Shown: in pieces, positions 58,755 through 64,000 of the stretch
Position numbering within the stretch: the first letter of the stretch is position 1
How the letters are laid out: every line of letters starts with the position of its first letter
Assembly: GCA_037953625.1 (NCBI GenBank)
Contig: CM075652.1
Span: 55,421,501-55,485,500, forward strand
Source: Crotalaria pallida
Lineage: Eukaryota; Streptophyta; Magnoliopsida; Fabales; Fabaceae
Length of the DNA stretch: 64,000 nt
Reading direction: 5' to 3'
The notes under the pieces: model-generated
What the model was told of the DNA's origin: nothing
The model's database searches: none
Seen by the model: only the letters and a program-made list of their open reading frames with translations
Translations under genes and position numbers: made by a program

Positions 58755-59225
58755 TACAATTTTAACTTTTTAAATTGGTGCTCAAACCCTTTAGATTACT
58801 TTAATAGGCTTTCTTAGTTTTTCATGTATTTCTTTTAAAGATTAATGAGTATGCATCGAAGGTGTAAAGAATTAAAAAAAATATAGTGATAATCAGGTCA
58901 TTAGGCATTTAAGTGGATGGAGATTTTAGCAGATCCAGTGTCATATTAATCAGACATGAAAAAGATTGGATGATTGCATACCAAGCAATACATAAAGTAC
59001 TGCATAGATAAATTTACTTTTCGACCTTAGCTTGTAAAATACACTAATATCTTCTTTCTTTCCCCCTTTTTTGGGCCGAAAACTGAACACTAACCATCTT
59101 TAAAATATAAAGATTAACGAATGAATTTTGTCTTTATAAATAATTTTTTTTTATATACGTTGACGTTTTATTAGAGTCAATTTTGTTTTATTTATTTATT
59201 TATTTTTCTCATTGAATCATAATGT
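58755..59225. other. AT-rich intergenic region
   Basis: I see no feature here. Confidence 0.5.
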
Positions 59226-59234
59226 AAGTTATTG

Positions 59235-59398
59235 ACCGGTTGAAGTTGGCACAATTGATGTGAAGCTGTGTTACTTACGCAAGTGGTTGGGGGTTCGATC
59301 CCCAACTCTTGCGAATATAAAGAATTTTAGTTGGAAGGGTCATCCTCGAAAGAGTCGAAACATATTGAATCTGTAGATACATGAGAAACACAAGAAAA
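59235..59398 (+). mobile_element. tRNA-derived SINE, family 3-like
   Basis: It starts ACCGGTTGAAGTTGGCACAA (compare the family 3 start), has box B 'gggttcgatcccc', and ends A-rich. The 9-bp repeat AAGTTATTG flanks it (59226-59234 and 59399-59407). Confidence 0.8.
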
Positions 59399-59652
59399 AA
59401 GTTATTGTTCAACGTGGGTTTGCTCTATAAAGTCTTTTTCTAAGATTTTAAGAATGAGATATAGGTGTTAGTAACATCGTGTTCGATTCATAGTAAAAAC
59501 ACCAGTACCCCACTGGGAGAGGTAGCCACGAACTTCACACAAGATTAGTCTTAGAAATCCTCATGAATAATGGTGTATCTCTGGGACATGGGCTCAATGA
59601 GTCACTAATAAAAAAAATATAGTAACTTACTGAAAAAGGAAAAAAAATCATG

Positions 59653-59757
59653 CTTTTTTATAAGGAAGGGAAAAAACGTCGTCACCAGGGTTCGAACCCG
59701 AATTCCGACACTTTATATCTCATAGCTCTACCAACTGAGTTGTATCTTAAAAACGAG
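59653..59757 (-). mobile_element. Short tRNA-like SINE (minus strand)
   Basis: On the minus strand it has box A 'aactcagttggtagagc' and box B 'gggttcgaacc'. An 8-A run followed by tcatg repeats on both sides (59640-59652 and 59759-59771). The tRNA-like part does not fold as a complete tRNA (there is no matching acceptor stem), so I do not call it a tRNA gene. Confidence 0.65.
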
Positions 59758-59831
59758 AAAAAAAAATCATGTCGTGCTTGAGAGTAGAATATTACTGTAA
59801 TAACATCATATTGGTTCATAAAAAAATTTAT

Positions 59832-60770
59832 GGCTTAATTATGTCACAAGTCCCTGAAGTTTGGGGTACTTTTATCAGATACCCTTATTCTTTTTTTTTT
59901 TCAATGTTTATGGCCTCCCTCAAACATATCTCCGGTTTGCTATTTGCCACTATGTCGGATTCCGACCAGTTTTTGCAATGTTTATACCCTCAAACTTATC
60001 TTTGGTTAGTTTGCTATTTGCCCTTATGATGGATTCCGGCCAGTTTTTGCACACATGGACCACTGTGTTCCTAGTCACCTCCACCAGAACTCTTCATCTT
60101 CAACATTATCCAACCATCAGAGCTCCAACCACCATGTTATCTCCCTTAAATAAGCAAATGACCCCACCGCAGCGATAAATGCGCGCTTGCGATGCCTTGT
60201 CATTACCCATCAAACATGTTACGATCGTACAACAATCCAATCTAACTATAAACAACATCCAAGTTGAACAACACGACAACCTTCTCAAGGTGAATGTTCT
60301 GCTGAGAGGACTTGTTCGTTTTGAAGGCATCGAACCCGACGAAGGTGATAAAGTTGACGTGACTCGGGTCGGGTGAGATAGGGAAGCGGGTTTAGACTAG
60401 ACAAAGGGATTTGAGCTAGGACTGGAAGAGTTCGCGGCGGGAGGGGAGGGAGGGATCGGGGTGGCACTCGATGTTGGAGCGGAGCTACTTTAGGGTTTGG
60501 AGATCATCTTTGAGGTTTTGGTAAAAGTGGTGGTATGAAGGTGGGAGCTGGTGGGGTGAGATATGGTGGCAGAGGCAGTATGGTGGTTAGAGCTCTAGTG
60601 GTTGGAGAAAGGTTGAAGATGAAAAGCTCTGGCGGGGTGACTAGGACCACGGTGGTCCACGTGTACAAAAACTTGTCGGAATCTGTCACAGGGGCAAATA
60701 GCAAACTAACCAAAGATAAGTTTGAGGGTATAAACATTGCAAAAGTTGTCGAACCTGAGTAATTCCCGGG
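59832..60770. mobile_element. MULE-like inverted-repeat element, right end lost
   Basis: The left end GGCTTAATTATGTCACAAGT is the same as the MULE in EXO84C intron 6. Inner arms 59962-60135 and 60580-60743 are inverted, e.g. 'accctcaaacttatctttgg' against 'ccaaagataagtttgagggt'. The left arm carries a direct duplication of about 70 bp. The matching right terminus was not found. The middle, 60136-60579, is more GC-rich and unlike the arms; it could be captured host sequence, but no domain is recognised. Confidence 0.65.
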
Positions 60771-61429
60771 TGGTATGTAGGGTGAGTGTTGTTCCCATGC
60801 AAAGGAGTGCACATACAATTTCTTCTTGTTGGAAATATGACTATATATAGCAGGTAGGCATTTTTAAGCACTTTTCATATTGCTTGGAAAAACAAAGTTT
60901 TCATAAGTTTAAGAATTGGGCTGGGCTTCCACCCTTTAAATCCTTTTATGAAAAGTTTGGTTTTATTTAAAATTATTCTTGTAAAATAAAAATCTATTTA
61001 ATGTGGAAAAGAAAAGAAAAAAAAGAAGAAAAATGGGAAAAACGGTTTTGACTTGGTCGATAGGAAAGAAACGTTCTGAAGGCACGTTCCTTTATCATGG
61101 CCAGATTTTCTCAACCAATTTTTGGTTGCGTTCTCAAATGTCAGTTTATATATTTTGCTTTCTGATAATCAAAGGGATAAATTCAGTTTTACATTCAAAA
61201 CCTCTTCTTCTTTTCTGGGTAATTTTAGTCTGTTATTTCAAACTCCTATCCCGAGTGCACGAGTTAGGAGTTGTTGTGTTAACCTTAGGAAGCGAACAGT
61301 TTTAATCGATTGCATCTCGGTCGTGCCGAAATTTTGCTTTCTGGGCATGGTTTTCCACAATGCAGCTTTCGTTTTTAAACTATTTTACTAACAATCTGAA
61401 CGTGAAAGTATTTTGTTTCCCCTTCAACA
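60771..61429. other. Region before the third Copia element
   Basis: It may hold the 5' LTR and leader of the third Copia element, but I could not find a primer-binding site or the partner LTR. Confidence 0.4.
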
Positions 61430-63291
61430 ATGGCTGCTGCTTATGTTCCCAAGTTAATGACTGGTCTGTCCAAGCTCGAACCTTTGGATGGAATCAACTA
61501 CAAACGTTGGTCCCAGAAACTTTTAATCTTCTTTGAACAGCTTGAGGTTGATTACGTTTTGTTCGCTCTTGTTTCTACCACGCCCTCAACGGACACAATG
61601 AAGAAAGCTGATGAAGAGGCAAAGGCGAAATACTAGAAGGATAATAAAGTTGTTAGAGGTCATCTTCTCAACCACATGACAAATGCTCTTTTTGATATTT
61701 TTGTTGAACTGAAATCTGTGAAGGAAATCTGGGATACCTTGGATTCAAGGTATGGTGATGATGATGCTGGCAGAAAAGAATACGTGGTGGGAAAATGGAT
61801 GGAGTTCCAAATGGTTGATGACAATCCTATCATGGAGAAAATTCACGAATATGAGAACCTGGTTGTTGATGTGCTCAGAGAAGGCATGCAAATGTGTGAT
61901 GTCGTGCAGGCTAATGTTCTGTTGGAAAAATTTCCACCCTCATGGAGCGATTACTGAAACCATCTGAAACACAAAAAGAAGGACCCGTCACTCCAGGAGC
62001 TGATAAGTCACATGAAAATTGATGAGGATAATCGTCTGAAAGATAAGAAAATTATGTTTCTTCAATTTCTATTAAGGCTAATTTGGTTGAATCTTCTAGT
62101 GCTTTTAAAGACAGGTACAAAGCCAACGGAAAGAAATTCAAAAAGAGCGGATACCAGAAAAATTCCGAAGGCAATCACGAAAGGGATCAGAAAGAAAAAG
62201 TGTTGCTCTATTTTGAATGTGGAAAACCAGACCACAAGTCATACCAGTGTTGGGACAAGAAGAATAAGAAACATGCTAGTAAGCCTAACAATAATTCTGC
62301 TCCACAGGTCAATGTTGTTGTAAAGGAAGATATAATTGCTGCTGTAGTGGTCGAAGCAAATCTATTGGAAAACAAAGTTGACTGACTGCTGGACACAGGT
62401 GCCACCAGACATTTATGCTCCAACAAGGATCTTTTCTATAAATTTTGTGATGCAGCAGATGGTGAACATGTCTTCATGGGCAATTCAGCCACTGCTGTGG
62501 TTCTTGGTAAAGGAAAAATACTCTTGAAACTCACTTCTGGGAAAACTTTAGCTTTGAATGATGTGTTATATGTCCCCTCCCTTCATAGGAGCCAAGTTCT
62601 GGTAGTTTGCTTAATAAGGTTGGTCTGAAACTTGTGTTTGAGGGTGATAAAGTGATTTTAACAAAAAAATGGGGATTTTGTGGGTAAGGGATATTTGTCC
62701 GATGGGTTGTTTGTTCTGAACACTATTCATGTTATTGCTAATGGAAATATCTCTGGTTATGTTTATATTGTTGAATCTGTTAATTTGAGGCATGGTAGGT
62801 TAGGACATGTGAATTTTGGTTCAATCAAACGATTGAAAAATATGCATCTTATAAATGTGTATAATGAAAATGATTGTTCTAAATGTACTATTTGTGTTGA
62901 AGCAAAATTTTCAAAGAAACCTTTTAATCATGTCACATCCAGAAGCACTGAATTGCTTGAATTAATACATTCTGACTTGCTTGATTTTAAAAAAACAGTG
63001 AGTAAATGTGGCAAAAAATATTATATAACTTTTGTTGATGACTTTTCCAGATATACTAAAATGTATTTGTTAAAGTCAAAAGATGAGACTTCTCAAATGT
63101 TTTTAAAATATAAAGTTGAGGTAGAAAATCAATTGGACAAAAAGATTAAAAGACTTAGGTCTGATAGAGGTGGTGAATACAGTACAAATTTCCTTAAAGA
63201 ATTCTGCGATGAAAATGGTATTATACATGAAACCACTGCTCCTTATACACCTCAACAAAATGGCATAGTTGAACGAAAAACAGGACACTAA
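61430..63291 (+). pseudogene. Third Ty1-copia element: gag, protease and integrase remnant
   Basis: The gag begins MAAAYVPKLMTGLSKLEPLD at 61430. An in-frame TAG at 61634 and a TGA at 61955 interrupt it, and a frameshift follows near 62060. The zinc knuckle (FECGKPDHKSYQC) has lost its first Cys. The protease reads LLDTGATRHLCSN just after another TGA at 62383. The integrase part, from about 62680, has the pre-integrase region (GRLGHVNFGSIKRL), HHCC finger and catalytic residues in HSDLLDF, SDRGGEY and NGIVERK. The frame stops because the usual ERKNRTL is one base short, and at 63291 another LTR element begins. RT and RNase H should lie beyond the right edge. The gag resembles Tnt1-type elements more than the other two copies here. 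Confidence 0.85.
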
Positions 63292-63737
63292 TGTAAGAGT
63301 TTCTTAAAATAACATGAATAGAGACATGGATCTTAGAATTTCATGATTCTCAATTAGTAAGGAGAGAGCACATACCTTTATCCATAGCAATACTAATAGC
63401 AGCCTTGATGTGGGTCACTGGTTTGATGATTGAGAAGCAAGATTTCTCTTCCTTTGCTTTATCCTTATATACTCTGATCTTTAGTGATGTGGAGGAATTC
63501 AGAGAATGACATGACAGCCAGGAAGAGGACCTTGTTCTTGTTATATATTTTCTGAACTGGTGCATCCTTTCTGAACTGGTGCATCCCATCAGGCAACAGT
63601 TGCTATTATATATAACTAACAATAACTTCTCTTTTTAACACAATTATTATTTAGTCCTTTAGTATTCTATTATTTATTTATTAGTCCTTCTCATAAATAA
63701 GTCACATGTTCCTCACATGAGACACTTAAATCTTACA
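63292..63737 (-). mobile_element. LTR of a second retroelement inserted in the third Copia element
   Basis: This 446-bp block has inverted ends TGTAAG...CTTACA. On the minus strand a purine-rich tract (ccaagtgggagaa) abuts its start, so it is the 3' LTR of a minus-strand element that continues to the right. The host sequence before it is ACTAA (63287-63291), the expected target duplication. A 19-bp unit (ttctgaactggtgcatcc) is tandemly doubled at about 63550-63588. Confidence 0.8.
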
Positions 63738-64000
63738 TTCTCCCACTTGGCTCATGTGACAATAACCAACCTTATGGACAAATAAATAACATAATTAAAT
63801 TGACATAATGCGCATTGATACAACTAAATAATTTCATACATTGAGTACATCATAAATCATAATTAAGAATAGGAACTAATATGAGTCATGGCGATTGTAC
63901 ATCACTAAATTGATGTAGTCTCTTCCATGTACCACAAATTAATCATTTTCCTTAATATGACCATTAATCGAGAAGCACATAATCGGTCCAACAATAATGT
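63738..64000 (-). mobile_element. Start of the interior of the inserted element
   Basis: It begins with the polypurine tract on the minus strand. The remaining 250 bases are non-coding and the window ends inside the element. Confidence 0.5.

Noticed and set aside
59678..59757. Possible second tRNA gene (minus strand)
   Set aside because: Boxes A and B are present, but there is no paired acceptor stem, and direct repeats on both sides indicate a SINE.

Overview
The window is nuclear DNA of a flowering plant, most likely a legume. The evidence is spliced genes with GT-AG introns, a plant elongator tRNA-Met with its short intron, a CESA-family gene, a PPR gene, and dense LTR retrotransposons, MITEs, MULEs and SINEs in AT-rich sequence. 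The legume assignment is an inference from the style of the CESA4-like N-terminus and the Ogre-type element. I cannot name the species.

Layout. 1-6681: a non-coding Ogre/Tat-like LTR element on the minus strand; the window starts inside its 3' LTR. 6838-9032: a second LTR-like block and a hAT-like element. 9345-12093: a young Copia element with perfect 5-bp target duplications, non-canonical TA...TA LTR ends, intact RT-RNase H, but most of gag, protease and integrase deleted. 13917-24692: the seven-exon exocyst gene EXO84C. Its 3.9-kb intron 4 holds an intronless PPR gene in the same orientation, and MULEs sit in introns 4 and 6. 24693-34000: gene-poor, with tRNA-Met, five SINEs with target duplications, and a 1.9-kb AT-rich inverted repeat. 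34582-36944: a five-exon JASON-like gene. 38036-43018 (minus): a ten-exon CESA4-like gene with an open 891-codon frame. It lacks the RING zinc finger, has a shortened class-specific region, and carries substitutions in catalytic and gating motifs. 43019-51850: AT-rich DNA with MITEs, a SINE nested in a Stowaway element, and an RNase H pseudogene. 51853-56877: an older decayed Copia element broken by a Gypsy-like LTR. 56931-60770: MULEs and MITEs. 61430-63291: a third Copia element cut in its integrase by another LTR element that runs off the right edge.

The three spliced host genes do not form a pathway: EXO84C acts in exocytosis, the JASON-like protein is related to a meiotic organiser, and CESA4 acts in secondary-wall cellulose synthesis. 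The most unusual locus is the RING-less CESA4-like gene. Next are the PPR gene nested in EXO84C, the large inverted repeat, and the internally deleted but recently integrated Copia element.
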